Shown: piece after piece, positions 38,762 through 48,237 of the stretch
Layout of the letters: each line of letters begins with the position of its first letter
Numbering within the stretch: the stretch's first letter is position 1
Source: Bradyrhizobium sp. CB2312
GTDB taxonomy: Bacteria; Pseudomonadota; Alphaproteobacteria; Rhizobiales; Xanthobacteraceae
Direction: 5' to 3'
Assembly (NCBI RefSeq): GCF_029714425.1
Contig: NZ_CP121668.1
Location: 1,943,501-2,007,500 of the forward strand
DNA: 64,000 bases
The notes under the pieces: generated by a model
Databases searched by the model: none
The model's input: only the letters and a program-made list of their open reading frames with translations
What the model was told of the DNA's origin: nothing
Translations under genes and position numbers: made by a program

Positions 38762-39082
38762 TTGTCATCGCAAGAAATTTACACGCCGTCGGTTGCTGCA
38801 GCCGATCGGGATCTGATCTTCGTAGTAATCGAGCGCCACCGCGAGCTGTCCGCGCACTACGATGCGGCGGCGTCGCTTTCGGCTAAGCTCGAGGATGGTG
38901 CCGAATTTGCTGCCGCCGACGAAGTCACCGGCCAAACGAACCTGGCTCTCACGGAGCATGCAAATGTGCTCATTCGGTCGAAGCCAGCCACGATCACGGG
39001 CGTGATCGCTCTGACCAGATACGTCGCCGGCCTGCGGGAATGGGAGCTGCCCGATGATGATGCGTGGTACCCGCAATTCTGA
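38762..39082 (+). CDS. hypothetical protein
   Basis: This is a 106-residue protein that I do not recognise. The first half is helical and charged (RDLIFVVIERHRELSAHYDAAASLSAKLED), then EVTGQTNLALTEHANVLIRSKPATITGVIALTRYVAGL and a C-terminal WELPDDDAWYPQF. Similar small proteins with an ERHR-x-A-x-HD-type start are frequent as unknowns in Bradyrhizobium symbiosis islands. No membrane segment. A good terminator hairpin follows 68 bases after the stop, which supports real transcription. The first residues up to AAADRDLIF may be a later start. Confidence 0.55.
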   Translation: MSSQEIYTPSVAAADRDLIFVVIERHRELSAHYDAAASLSAKLEDGAEFAAADEVTGQTNLALTEHANVLIRSKPATITGVIALTRYVAGLREWELPDDDAWYPQF

Positions 39083-39149
39083 TGGCGCGGACGCAATGAC
39101 GCTCGCGCATGCCATAGGCAATCCGCTTCTCCCGCCCGGGCCAAAGTCG

Positions 39150-39183
39150 AAAACCCCGGTTGGAAGCCGGGATTTTCTTTTTT
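39150..39183 (+). terminator. intrinsic terminator
   Basis: AAAACCCCGG (39150-39159) pairs with CCGGGATTTT (39167-39176) around a 7-base loop, followed by CTTTTTT. It lies downstream of the small gene ending at 39082. Confidence 0.75.
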
Positions 39184-39354
39184 GCTGTTACAGGCACCAA
39201 CTCTCCTAAACCGCCGCGGTGCGGTCAGTAGCGCACCTCCGGATTGAGCCGAATTTGACTTCGGCTTCGTTCCGTCCAACGCTCGATCGTAAGCCGCAGG
39301 TGTCGGTTGGTCTGCGCTCCTGCTCCACCTCAATCGATTGGTGGAGATCTCACG

Positions 39355-40164
39355 TCACATAAAGTCTCCATCCGAATCGGACTCTGGTGAAGGTTCATCA
39401 TCACTCGGCGTTTTGATTTTGGAGAGATACATCGGAGAATTGGTTGCACGTTGCCATTCACCACCCCTGTATCTCCACTGTCTGGACTGGGTGGGATCGA
39501 GTACCATATCATTGTGATCTACATGAACGAAGCCCATTTGTTCTGCACGGGCTCTCGCTTCATCATTGGCAGGACGCCAGTTCACCAGCGGCCGTTCGCC
39601 GTCTTGCTGTAGTTGGTGCTCAAGCAGAATATCGCCGGCGTTGCCGACGAGCGGATGAGCAACCTGAAAATCCACGATTGATGTGACGTCAGTTCGTCCG
39701 GGGAATTGTTCTCGCCACCGTTGGCTGGTGAACTCAGCCGCCATAGGAAATCCGGCTTCCGTTCGTTGGAGGCCGACGCTCCTATTTCCCAGTTGGTAGC
39801 TGTAATATCGCGCGGCATCAGAATCCCTTCGGATCGCGTAACTGCTAGCGACATCCGCGGTGCGCCTGGCTCTTTCGGATACAAATTCTGAGTATTCCTG
39901 CGGATTGCTGGCGATATGATTGATCTCGTCACCATGAAAACTCCTCACCCGTTCCCGGAATTCGGCTTGGTCGATCTCAACAACGGGAGATCTTGAAGTG
40001 AGGTAATAACTCGGCTGCGAGGATGAGCTGGCACCCGAATCCTGCAATCCCATTCTACCGAACGCGTCCGCGAAATAGTCAGCATTCCTGTGCTCCGGGG
40101 AGCTCGCGTAATGATACTCATCAGCGGATGGAGCATCCGACCAATTGTTAATTCGACCGCCCAT
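39355..40164 (-). CDS. nopP: NopP-like type III secreted effector
   Basis: This is a 269-residue protein resembling the NopP effectors of rhizobia: a polar, serine-rich N-terminus (GLQDSGASSSSQPSYY) fit for type III secretion, then the conserved body with RARRTADVASSYAIRRDS, YQLGNRSVGLQRTE, WREQFPGRTDVTSIVDFQVAHPLVGNAGDILLEHQL and VLDPTQS. NopP is injected into legume cells and can decide nodulation compatibility, for example with the soybean Rj2 gene. ATG 40164 has AGGAG 10 bases before it (complement of 40175-40179). A tts-box-like sequence lies upstream. Assignment is from remembered family motifs. Confidence 0.78.
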   Translation of the reverse strand: MGGRINNWSDAPSADEYHYASSPEHRNADYFADAFGRMGLQDSGASSSSQPSYYLTSRSPVVEIDQAEFRERVRSFHGDEINHIASNPQEYSEFVSERARRTADVASSYAIRRDSDAARYYSYQLGNRSVGLQRTEAGFPMAAEFTSQRWREQFPGRTDVTSIVDFQVAHPLVGNAGDILLEHQLQQDGERPLVNWRPANDEARARAEQMGFVHVDHNDMVLDPTQSRQWRYRGGEWQRATNSPMYLSKIKTPSDDEPSPESDSDGDFM

Positions 40165-40221
40165 GGCGACCACACTCCTATGGTTGTTGCATTGTGTTCA
40201 GGTCATTAGACCTGGCGCCGC

Positions 40222-40254
40222 CGATAAGCAGCTTAGCTGTCCGTAAGCTGACGC
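40222..40254 (-). promoter_or_regulatory. tts-box-like element upstream of nopP
   Basis: Read on the minus strand, 40254 down to 40222 holds GTCAGCTTACGGACAGCTAA, close to the TtsI-binding consensus GTCAGCTTnTCGAAAGCTAA. It lies about 70-90 bases before the nopP start, a usual distance for TtsI-driven effector genes. Confidence 0.6.
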
Positions 40255-40757
40255 CGACAATAAACGGAAGGCAAAATTCTCTGATCGGCTTTGTAGCAAC
40301 CGGCTTGCAGGACGCCGGCGAAGACCGCCAGATGCATCTGGGGATGCTCGCTTCGTGGGTCGCTCGAGGCGTAATCACCGCTGCCGGCGGCGGGAACCCG
40401 GCGAAGGGCCGGTCGTCGCGCTTATGTAAATCTCGACATAAGCGGGATTAGGCACACCCCCGTGATTGTGCGCAGCTCGCAGGAACAGGAGCCTGTATCT
40501 ATGGGATTCTCGGACGACGTCCGGCTGGCGAACTGAGCATAATTTCGGTCTTTCCTATGGAGCCTAATCAGCTCGATAGGAGATCAGCATGCAAACCGCC
40601 ACGGCCTCGTGCTTGGGGAGGAGGAGTATTCTTCAACGTTTCGCAATACCAGGAACACTTGCGGCCAGGGCGATATGCGCCGAACACTCAGCGCGACTAC
40701 CCGCCTCGCCGGTTTCCTTTGGCGAACGCCTGGCAGCGAAGCGTGTGACGCTCGAAT
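40255..40757. other. gene-free stretch
   Basis: I see no supported gene between the tts-box-like site and the nuclease fragment. Frames here are short and lack recognisable motifs. Confidence 0.3.
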
Positions 40758-41045
40758 TCATTTCAACATCTGGTTCAGCAGATTGGCCAATCGTGCCGCG
40801 GCAAGCGCAGCCTGATTGCGAGCTACGTTGCGAGCGTTGGTCTCATAATCTCGAGTTAGTTGAACCGGTGTCGTGTCATTCGGGATGGGAGCTGCATAAG
40901 CATTCTGCTTGGCCAGCTCGAAGCTTTCTTGGGCCCAGGTGGCAGGATCGAGAATCTGAGCCTTCGCGGAATCTGGCACGACACCGTTGAATTTGTCCTC
41001 GGCGTCGGTGATCGCTCCGAACACTGGCGAATAGCCGCCGAACAA
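40758..41045 (-). pseudogene. C-terminal fragment of S1/P1 nuclease
   Basis: The 95 residues read as the end of an S1/P1-type nuclease: WAQESFELAKQNAY, then PVQLTRDYETNARNVARNQAALAAARLANLLNQML, which is the typical final helix pair. A full enzyme has about 270-300 residues with an N-terminal metal-binding Trp and several His; these are absent here. The gene is cut at about 41045, beside IS3 and IS110 material. Confidence 0.65.
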
Positions 41046-41109
41046 GCTATCCCAATAAGCATGAAGCAGGATCGTCTCGCCCGTGGCTGGTATGACTTTT
41101 TCTGCGTTA

Positions 41110-41320
41110 CCGCCGCGGCAATGGCGGGTCGACTACAACGATACGCGACCCCACTCGCAACTCGGATGGAAAACACCATCGGAGTTTGCCTTCACCTGCA
41201 ACCCGCGATGGGATCTGGCGCTGCGCTACGCCGATGGCTCCGCACCAGCTCCCGTCGCTACCATCGCCCATTCGGGTAAATCCAACAGCCGGGGCGAACT
41301 CAGGACTGGACAAAACTTGA
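41110..41320 (+). pseudogene. IS3-family OrfB C-terminal remnant
   Basis: The plus strand encodes WRVDYNDTRPHSQLGWKTPSEFA, the usual C-terminal end of an IS3-family transposase (rve domain). Nothing upstream encodes the DDE core, so this is an IS end left beside the IS110 gene. Confidence 0.75.
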
Positions 41321-41402
41321 TGTGGTGGAACGGCCCGCTCCAACAGCATCAAAGTGCTAGAACGTGGTCGTTGTTCGAACGCCACAAAGGAGGGACCGTT
41401 CC

Positions 41403-42455
41403 GTGAAACAGGTTAGCACCATCGGGTTAGATTTGGCCAAGCACGTTTTCCAGGTTCACGGCGCGGATACGGAGGGCTCGCCCGTGTTCAACAGGAAATT
41501 GCGGCGCAGCGAGGTTCTGCGCTTCTTCGAGAAACTGCCACCATGCCTGGTGGGGATGAAAGCCTGCGGTAGCGCCCACTATTGGGCGCGCGAGATCGCA
41601 GCTCTCGGTCATGAGGTGCGGCTTATTCCGCCGGCTTATGTCAAACCCTTCGTAAAGCGAGGCAAAACGGATGCGGCGGACGCAGAGGCCATCAGCGAAG
41701 CGGTGACCCGCAAGACCATGCGCTTCGTCCCGATCAAGACGGCCGAGCAACAGGCTGCCGCGATGGTGCTGAAGACCCGCGCACTTCTAGTGCGGCAGCG
41801 AACGCAGGCGGTCAACGCGTTGCGCGCGCATCTGGCTGAATTGGGCATCATCGCCACCGCTGGCCTGGCAAAGGTTGAGGCGCTGATCGCAATCGTACGG
41901 GATGAGACAGATGCTCGCCTGCCCGCAGCAGCGCGCTTCGCGCTGAGGGCTATTGCCGACGAGATTGAAGCTTCAGCCGACCAAATCGAGAGGCTCGAGC
42001 GCGCGATTGTTGTGGAGACCAAGCACGACGAGGACATGCGTCGGTTGACCACGATACCTGGCGTCGGCGCCATCACGGCGGCGACGATCAAGGCGCTCGT
42101 GCCGGATCCCGGCGGGTTCAAGTCGGCTCGCCACTTTGCCGCCTGGCTCGGATTGACGCCGCGGCCTCATTCAAGCGGAGGCAAAGAGCGACTGGGAGGA
42201 ATATCGAAGATGGGAAATCCGGAACTCCGCTCTCTGCTCGTTGTCGGGGCGACGGCCGTCTTGCGGGTTGTCCGAAACGACGCTCGGGCGCGGCCGTGGC
42301 TGAAGGCGCTTCTCGCCAGACGGCCCTTCAAGGTTGCCGCGGTCGCGCAGGCCAACAAGACGGCGCGGATCATCTGGGCGCTTCTGAACAAGGGCGGGAC
42401 GTACCGACGTCCCGACCCGCTGACTGCCGCGGCCGCCGTCTGCTGGACGCAGTGA
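41403..42455 (+). CDS. IS110-family transposase with altered catalytic residue
   Basis: This is a 350-residue IS110-family transposase. The GTG at 41403 has AAGGAGGGA 7 bases upstream and leads to the conserved STIGLDLAKHVFQ. The DEDD domain shows Asp10 (GLDLAK) and Asp90/Asp93 (GKTDAADAEAI), but the expected Glu in GMEAC is a Lys (GMKACGSAHYW, residue 53). The C-terminal transposase_20 part is whole (TIPGVGAITAATIKA, WLGLTPRPHSSGGK). The Glu-to-Lys change suggests an inactive enzyme. Confidence 0.88.
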   Translation: MKQVSTIGLDLAKHVFQVHGADTEGSPVFNRKLRRSEVLRFFEKLPPCLVGMKACGSAHYWAREIAALGHEVRLIPPAYVKPFVKRGKTDAADAEAISEAVTRKTMRFVPIKTAEQQAAAMVLKTRALLVRQRTQAVNALRAHLAELGIIATAGLAKVEALIAIVRDETDARLPAAARFALRAIADEIEASADQIERLERAIVVETKHDEDMRRLTTIPGVGAITAATIKALVPDPGGFKSARHFAAWLGLTPRPHSSGGKERLGGISKMGNPELRSLLVVGATAVLRVVRNDARARPWLKALLARRPFKVAAVAQANKTARIIWALLNKGGTYRRPDPLTAAAAVCWTQ

Positions 42456-42861
42456 CCGCCAAAGCGATCTGACCGGCGCAGGCCGGCAGAGGGCAAGGTG
42501 CAACAACAGCCGATGAACCCATGGGACGACATCCCGAAACGAGTGAAGCTACTGCCCCCAATGCGCTCAAACGCGTAAACTTGATTTAGCCCCTCGTTCC
42601 GCGGATCTCATCGAGGCCAGCGGCCATGTGCCGCGCGCAAAGGCCGGACATATGACCGCACCGTTCCAATGTGTGAAATCGACTGAAAAAGCTCTTGCCA
42701 CGCGGGCCGTTCCACATATGGGGGCAAGGTCACCCGCGACGTCCTGAAGCATGCGTGAGACGAAGTCCCTATTTCGGCCGGCCACGCGAAGTAGTCGTTG
42801 CAAAGCGTCATGACGCAAGAGTTTCGAATACTCTAGTCATAAATGGTCGAGTTTTCCGGTC
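42456..42861. other. gene-free stretch behind the IS110 gene
   Basis: This is likely the IS110 right flank and unassigned remnants. I see nothing supported here. Confidence 0.3.
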
Positions 42862-43404
42862 TCAAATCATGTCCCATGGCGCTTCCTTGCAATGGTGCGA
42901 TAAGGATGCACCATCAAAGGCAGGGGCTAAACATCTAGCGAACCTGAACCCGCGGTAAGCGCGCCGCAGGCAAGCGGACGACGATCTGCCTGTCCGTGAT
43001 GTCGACGACTCCTTGCGCTTCCTCCCGTCATTGTACCGCAATTCTACCGTCACTCCCGATGCAGATGGGGTAAAGGGCTCAGGCGCAAGGCTGATCCACC
43101 CCTCCCCCAAATTCAGAATGATCGGTCGATCCGCCCGGAGTCGGGCGTCGAGTAGCACCAAGTCCAATCGGAGAGACTGGAGCCGCACGTTGAGCCGTCG
43201 CCGCACGCCATCACGTGGCCAGATACGCAGGCTGTTAGCGAACGTCTCCTTGTTGCCGCCGTGACAAACCTTCCCAAAGATGGGATCGTCGGCAACGATC
43301 GTCGCAGCAGCGCGGAGCGCCCCACAAAATCCCAGGTCGATCTCGCACGAGTAATACCACGTTCCACGGTGATGCGTCTCTACCGCGCTACCAGCAGAGC
43401 ACGC
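42862..43404 (-). pseudogene. unrecognised gene fragment
   Basis: An open minus-strand frame continues from about 43404 to 42862 without a convincing start. It reads GTWYYSCEIDLGFCGALRAA and then ATIVADDPIFGKVCHGGNKE, WPRDGVRRRLNVRLQSLRL and further unremarkable sequence. The regular mix of residues in the first ~100 codons suggests a real gene truncated at its 5' end by IS debris, because its upstream flank is a fragment of an IS21-type end. I do not recognise the family. Confidence 0.4.
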
Positions 43405-43440
43405 TGATCAAAGGAGGCCCTTTTGGACGCCGATGGGAGT
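43389..43440. repeat. fragment matching the 3' end of the IS21 element
   Basis: GCTACCAGCAGAGC and GATCAAAGG followed by CCCTTTTGGA match the end of the istB gene and IS21 terminus at about 61028-61085, with a few changes. It is a leftover of a related IS21 copy. Confidence 0.65.
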
Positions 43441-44071
43441 CCTACCGGCATCGAGCACCCAAGGACCGATGATGCCATATCTAGCGAGAGCGGCTACGAC
43501 ACGTATTCCAGTGGCCATGAGGCATGGTGCCCGCAGGCGTTCGTCGCGCCTGAAGCGACCATGTGTTCGCGCCGTTTTGGTCGATGCCTAGGTCTCACAC
43601 ATGAAGACGAGACGATCCCGGTCGACCTTGTCCTGGCTCTCGCGCAAGCCTCGGCGCCCTTCGAAGCGTCCGGACGGTCTTGCTCTGCGTCATGGGAGTC
43701 TCTTTTTGCGCGTGATCTTGTGACGCTCGAAGAAGCGGCGGATCGTGCCATAGCCAAAGCATAGGCCCTCTTTGCTCAAGCTGTGCCGCAGTTCATCGAT
43801 AGTGCTATCGGGGCGAGGCCTCGAGCACAGCCATGATCGTCGCCCGATGGGCCTCGACCCGGTGCGATTCCCGAGGCCGTTGGGCCTTTGGCAGAGCACC
43901 GCGCCGTGCTCCCGCTCGCGCCTTCGTCATCGGAGTACGCTCGCTGGGCTCACTCCAAAAGCTCGGCAGCCCGCCGTTGTGAAGCGCGCCCTCAATACAG
44001 ACGACCTTGTCCATTCCCAATTCCTGTTTCGGCAGATGGTCGCGGCCCCGCTCCTCCTTCAGCACGCGCAT
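43440..44071 (-). pseudogene. IS630-family transposase remnant
   Basis: The minus strand contains, in broken frames, RESHRVEAHRATIMAVLEA and then STIDELRHSLSKEGLCFGYGTIRRFFERHKITRKK, followed by HDAEQDRPDASKG and HWPLEYV-like ends. This is the usual course of an IS630-family transposase (HTH part, then DDE). Several frameshifts make it non-functional. Confidence 0.7.
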
Positions 44072-44442
44072 AGTAGTTCGTCAGCGCCCGGTTATATCCG
44101 ACGAACAGCGCTCGCTCAGCCTCAATCTTCCACACATCGATCCAGCTATTCGATACCTGCTGCATTGAGCTGCTCCGCGATGCTTTGAAACGACGTCTCA
44201 GAGCTAGCGCCCTCGCGGCGCTCGCTACCAATCGTACGATTTTGCACGCCAATCTACGATCTTCCGCCACCCCGATGGTGGCACCTCGGATAATGGGCAC
44301 GACTGATACGATTGTGAGGATTTATGGAGGCCCGTTTGCTTGGGCGCCGACTTCGATGCGCTGAAGACGCGACCATCGGAGCTCGAGACGCAAAACAGCC
44401 GCACGCTTGGTTGGTTGCGGGCTGCTCGGCTTGACTTCGATA
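44072..44442. other. gene-free or decayed stretch
   Basis: A minus-strand frame around 44072-44200 reads SNSWIDVWKIEAERALFVGYNRALTNYYAR, but I cannot assign it. Nothing else is supported before the LysR gene. Confidence 0.25.
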
Positions 44443-45339
44443 TTAGAGCGAGGAACCCACGGTCGCGCCAGCGAGTTGCGCCACGAGCCAATCCGCGAAG
44501 GCTCGTACCGCAGTTCTCTGTCGGCTGGCGCGCGGGCAGATCAGACGATGGCCGACGTAGCGGATATCGTTGGCTCGCCCTGCGAGCGGCGCAACTAGTC
44601 GCCCGCTCGCCAGTTCGCGTTCGGCCAGGAGCGTTGATTCCAACGCTACTCCCAATCCCTCCGCAGCCGTTGCGATTGCAAGAAAGCTGCGATCGAACCT
44701 CATCCCGTGGAGCGCAGGTGCTTCCAATCCGTTCGCCGTGAACCATTGGTGCCACTGAACCTGCTTCACGTCGGAACGGATAAGGGTTCGATCGAGGAGA
44801 TCGGCAGCATTCCTGATTGACTTTGCAAGCGCCGGGGAGCAGAGCGGGGTGACCGTCTCCTCGGGGAGAGGAACAATTTCGACGCCCTCAGCACGCGGCG
44901 GACCATAGACAATGTCGATATCAAAATCGTCATTGCTGAAACGCGCGTAGTCCGTGTTTGCAGCCAGTCGAACCTCGAGCTTCGGATAGGCGGCGAGAAA
45001 TTGTGCAAGCCGCGGTGCCAACCATTGCGCGGCAAAGCTCGGAGCTGAGTGGACGCGCACCAGTTGCGGTCCGCGCGCGGCGACTTCCTCGAGACCGCGG
45101 CGGAGTTGGTCGAAAGCCGCTCCGGTGTGGCGCATCAGATTCTCGCCGGCTGGCGTGAGCCGCACGGATCGCGCGCTGCGCTCAAACAATACGGTCCGAA
45201 GCGTGTCCTCCAACTTGCGGATGGCATGACTGACCGCGCTGGGCGTCAGGTGAAGCTCATTCGCCGCATCGCGAAATGATCCAGTGCGGGCAGCGGCTTC
45301 AAAGGCGCGAATTGCCGATATCGGAACATTGGACAGCAT
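44443..45339 (-). CDS. LysR-family transcriptional regulator (GcvA-like)
   Basis: This is a 298-residue LysR-type regulator. The winged HTH is at about residues 7-60 (FEAAARTGSFRDAANELHLTPSAVSHAIRKLE), followed by a GcvA-like effector domain. It is divergent from the SDR-transketolase-TRAP operon starting 111 bases away, so it most likely controls that operon in response to its substrate. A T-N11-A palindrome lies in the gap, 9 bases from its own start. Length is normal; it appears intact although it borders IS remains. Confidence 0.9.
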   Translation of the reverse strand: MLSNVPISAIRAFEAAARTGSFRDAANELHLTPSAVSHAIRKLEDTLRTVLFERSARSVRLTPAGENLMRHTGAAFDQLRRGLEEVAARGPQLVRVHSAPSFAAQWLAPRLAQFLAAYPKLEVRLAANTDYARFSNDDFDIDIVYGPPRAEGVEIVPLPEETVTPLCSPALAKSIRNAADLLDRTLIRSDVKQVQWHQWFTANGLEAPALHGMRFDRSFLAIATAAEGLGVALESTLLAERELASGRLVAPLAGRANDIRYVGHRLICPRASRQRTAVRAFADWLVAQLAGATVGSSL

Positions 45340-45347
45340 CCCATAAG

Positions 45348-45360
45348 TGAACCAGATTCA
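45348..45360. promoter_or_regulatory. LysR-type T-N11-A site
   Basis: TGAACCAGATTCA is an inverted repeat (TGAA-N5-TTCA) of the T-N11-A type in the gap between the LysR gene and the SDR operon. It is a candidate binding site for that regulator. Confidence 0.5.
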
Positions 45361-45450
45361 TCGATCCGTGACAACTGTGCGCTTGTCCGTTGCGCGTCCG
45401 CGGTTCATTCCTAGCCGTGCAATGGGAAAAACAATTTGCGGGAGAAACTG

Positions 45451-46188
45451 ATGCTGCTCAGCGGTAAGACGGCCATCATTTCGGGCGCAGCATCGCCGCG
45501 CGGCATCGGGCTTGCCGCGGCACGGCGGTTCGCTGCCGAGGGAGCTCGGGTCGCCATTCTGGACATCGATGCCGACGCTGCAGCATCGCTTGGAAAGTCC
45601 CACATCGGCCTTCGGTGCGACGTCGCCGACAAATCGTCCTGCGAGCAGGCCGTCGCCCGGGTGATCGAGTCCTTCGGCAGCATCGATATTCTGATCAACA
45701 ATGCTGGCATCACCCAACCGGTGAAGCTCTTGGAAATAACGGCGGCCGACTGGGATCGCATCCAGGACGTCAATCTGAAAGGTGTTCTGTTCCTCTCCCA
45801 GGCCGTGATCCCGCACATGCGCGCGCGCAAGTCCGGATCAATCGCCTGCATGTCGTCGGTCTCGGCCCAGCGTGGCGGCGGAATTTTTGGCGGCCCGCAT
45901 TATTCGGCCGCCAAAGCCGGCGTGCTTGGTCTCGCCAAGGCGATGGCCCGTGAATTCGGTCCGGACGGCATCCGCGTCAATTGTGTGACGCCCGGCCTGA
46001 TCGGCACCGATATCACCGCGGGCAAGCTGAGCGACGAGATGAGGGCGAAGATCCTGGAAGGCATTCCGCTCAATCGCCTTGGCACGGCAGAGGATGTCGC
46101 CAGCATCTACACCTTCCTGGCTTCGGATCTTTCCGCCTACGTGACCGGTGCCGTGATCGACGTCAATGGCGGCATGCTCATTCACTGA
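45451..46188 (+). CDS. short-chain dehydrogenase of catabolic operon
   Basis: This is a 245-residue SDR with the NAD(P)-binding region ISGAASPRGIG near residues 9-19, NNAGITQP, and catalytic HYSAAKAG (Tyr and Lys). I chose ATG 45451 with GGGAG at 45440-45444; a TTG at 45436 is in frame. It probably oxidises a sugar alcohol or hydroxy acid feeding the downstream transketolase, but the substrate is not known. It is first in an operon of at least five genes. Confidence 0.87.
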   Translation: MLLSGKTAIISGAASPRGIGLAAARRFAAEGARVAILDIDADAAASLGKSHIGLRCDVADKSSCEQAVARVIESFGSIDILINNAGITQPVKLLEITAADWDRIQDVNLKGVLFLSQAVIPHMRARKSGSIACMSSVSAQRGGGIFGGPHYSAAKAGVLGLAKAMAREFGPDGIRVNCVTPGLIGTDITAGKLSDEMRAKILEGIPLNRLGTAEDVASIYTFLASDLSAYVTGAVIDVNGGMLIH

Positions 46189-46212
46189 GCCAGTAAGATA
46201 AGGTCCAGATCG

Positions 46213-47052
46213 ATGGAAACGCTGACCAACACGCCCAAGCTGGCGGACCGCGCCTACAACATTCGCCGCAATGCGCTGCGCATGGGCGAAGTCCAGGGCC
46301 AGGGCTATATCGCACAGGCGCTGGACATTTCCGACGTCCTCGCCGTGGCCTATTTTCACGCGATGCGCTACCGGCCGGAAGATCCGTCCTGGGACGAACG
46401 CGACCGCTTCCTGCTCTCCAATGGTCACTATGCCATCGCGCTCTACGCGGCTTTGATCGAGGCGGGGATCGTCCCTGAGGAGGAGCTCGAAACCTATGGC
46501 AGCGACGAGAGCCGCCTGCCGATGTCGGGCATGGCCTCCTACACGCCGGGAATGGAAATGTCGGGCGGCTCGCTCGGGCTTGGGCTCAGCATCGCCGTCG
46601 GCATGGGGCTGGGGCTGAAGCGCAAGAAATCCGAGGCGCGGGTGTACACCTTATTCTCGGATGGCGAGCTCGACGAGGGCTCGGTCTGGGAGGCCATCCA
46701 GTCGGCGGGCCACTACAAGCTCGACAATCTGATCGGCATCGTCGACGTCAACAATCAGCAGGCGGATGGTCCTTCGACGCAGGTCATGGCGTTCGAGCCG
46801 CTGGTCGAGAAGCTTCAGGCCTTCGGCTGGTTCGTGCAGCGCATCGACGGCAACGATCTCGATGCCGTGCTTGCGGCGTTCGATGCGGCCAAGTCCCATA
46901 CCGAGACCAAGCCGCGGATGATCGTCGCCGACACGCTGATGGGGAAGGGCGTTCCTTTCCTGGAGCAGCGCGAGAAAAACCATTTCATCCGCGTCGAGCA
47001 GCACGAATGGCAGCTCGCGCTGGCCGCGCTGGAAGCCGGGAGGCAGGTATGA
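46213..47052 (+). CDS. transketolase, N-terminal subunit
   Basis: This is a 279-residue thiamine-diphosphate-binding subunit of a split transketolase. It shows LLSNGHYAIALYAAL, MEMSGGSLGLGLSIAVGM and the ThDP/Mg motif SDGELDEGSVWEA ... NNQQADG. Two-subunit transketolases of this kind occur in sugar catabolic operons (for example apulose-4-phosphate transketolase) and act on unusual ketose phosphates. The next gene encodes the partner; overlap is four bases. Confidence 0.9.
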   Translation: METLTNTPKLADRAYNIRRNALRMGEVQGQGYIAQALDISDVLAVAYFHAMRYRPEDPSWDERDRFLLSNGHYAIALYAALIEAGIVPEEELETYGSDESRLPMSGMASYTPGMEMSGGSLGLGLSIAVGMGLGLKRKKSEARVYTLFSDGELDEGSVWEAIQSAGHYKLDNLIGIVDVNNQQADGPSTQVMAFEPLVEKLQAFGWFVQRIDGNDLDAVLAAFDAAKSHTETKPRMIVADTLMGKGVPFLEQREKNHFIRVEQHEWQLALAALEAGRQV

Positions 47053-48059
47053 AGACCGTGAGATCAGCACCGCAGCCGGGCAAGTCGCGCCTGACAACCT
47101 CGGCGATGATCGCATCGATCGCGGCTGAAGGACAAAAGACGAAGCCGGCGCCCTTTGGACACGCTCTCGTCGAGCTTGCACGCAGCCGCCCTGATGTGGT
47201 CGGCATGACGGCCGATCTCGGCAAATACACCGACCTGCACATCTTCGCGAAGGAATTTCCGGACCGCTATTATCAGATGGGCATGGCCGAGCAGCTTCTG
47301 TTCGGCGCGGCTTCCGGTCTTGCCGCCGAAGGCTTCATGCCGTTCGCGACCACCTACGCCGTGTTCGCCTCGCGGCGCGCCTACGACTTCATTCACCAGA
47401 CGATCGCGGAGGAAGACCGAAACGTGAAGATCGTCTGCGCACTGCCCGGCCTGACTTCGGGCTATGGCCCGAGCCACCAGGCCGCGGAGGATCTCGCACT
47501 ATTTCGCGCGATGCCGAATATGACGGTCATCGATCCCTGCGATGCTCATGAAACCGAGCAGCTGGTGCCCGCCATCGCGACGCATCAGGGGCCGATTTAC
47601 ATGCGCCTGCTGCGTGGTCAGGTGCCCGTCGTGCTGGACGAATATGACTACAAGTTCGAGCTCGGCAAGGCCCAGCTGATCCGTGACGGGAAGGACGTGC
47701 TGATCATCTCATCCGGCATCATGACCATGCGTGCGCTCGAGGCCGTGCAAACTCTGACGAACGACCGCGTCGATATTGCGGTGCTCCACGTTCCGACCAT
47801 CAAGCCGCTCGACGCCGAGACAATCTTGCGTGAGGCAAGCAAGCCGGGCCGCCTTGTCGTCGTTGCCGAAAACCACACGACCATTGGCGGCCTTGGCGAG
47901 GCAATTGCCGCGCTTTTGATGCGTTCGGGCGTTCATCCGCCGTTCCGCCAGATTGCATTGCCGGACGAATTTCTTGACGCCGGCGCACTTCCGACACTGC
48001 ACGACCGCTACGGCATTTCCACCGCAGAGGTCGCAAGGCAGATCAAGCTGTGGCTCTAG
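47049..48059 (+). CDS. transketolase, C-terminal subunit
   Basis: This is a 336-residue pyrimidine-binding and C-terminal part of the split transketolase: VGMTADLGKYTDLHIFAKEFPDRY, MGMAEQLLFGAASGLA, then GYGPSHQAAEDLALFRAMPN and the C-terminal domain with VVVAENHTTIGGLGEA. ATG 47049 overlaps the previous stop. About 30 extra residues stand before the core. With the N-terminal subunit it makes a complete enzyme; the substrate remains open. Confidence 0.9.
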   Translation: MKTVRSAPQPGKSRLTTSAMIASIAAEGQKTKPAPFGHALVELARSRPDVVGMTADLGKYTDLHIFAKEFPDRYYQMGMAEQLLFGAASGLAAEGFMPFATTYAVFASRRAYDFIHQTIAEEDRNVKIVCALPGLTSGYGPSHQAAEDLALFRAMPNMTVIDPCDAHETEQLVPAIATHQGPIYMRLLRGQVPVVLDEYDYKFELGKAQLIRDGKDVLIISSGIMTMRALEAVQTLTNDRVDIAVLHVPTIKPLDAETILREASKPGRLVVVAENHTTIGGLGEAIAALLMRSGVHPPFRQIALPDEFLDAGALPTLHDRYGISTAEVARQIKLWL

Positions 48060-48237
48060 CGCACCAGCACTAAGCGCCAATCAGGCCAAGCCCAAGTGAA
48101 GAGTTACGCCCGCTGCATGTTGCGGCGGGCGAGCGATGGCTCTTGCCCGAATGCGGCTGTCGAGGAGCCCGGAAAGCTGAAAACCAGCGCAGGCTGATGC
48201 AGCCGGCACAACGTCAATACACGATCAGGAGGAAAAC

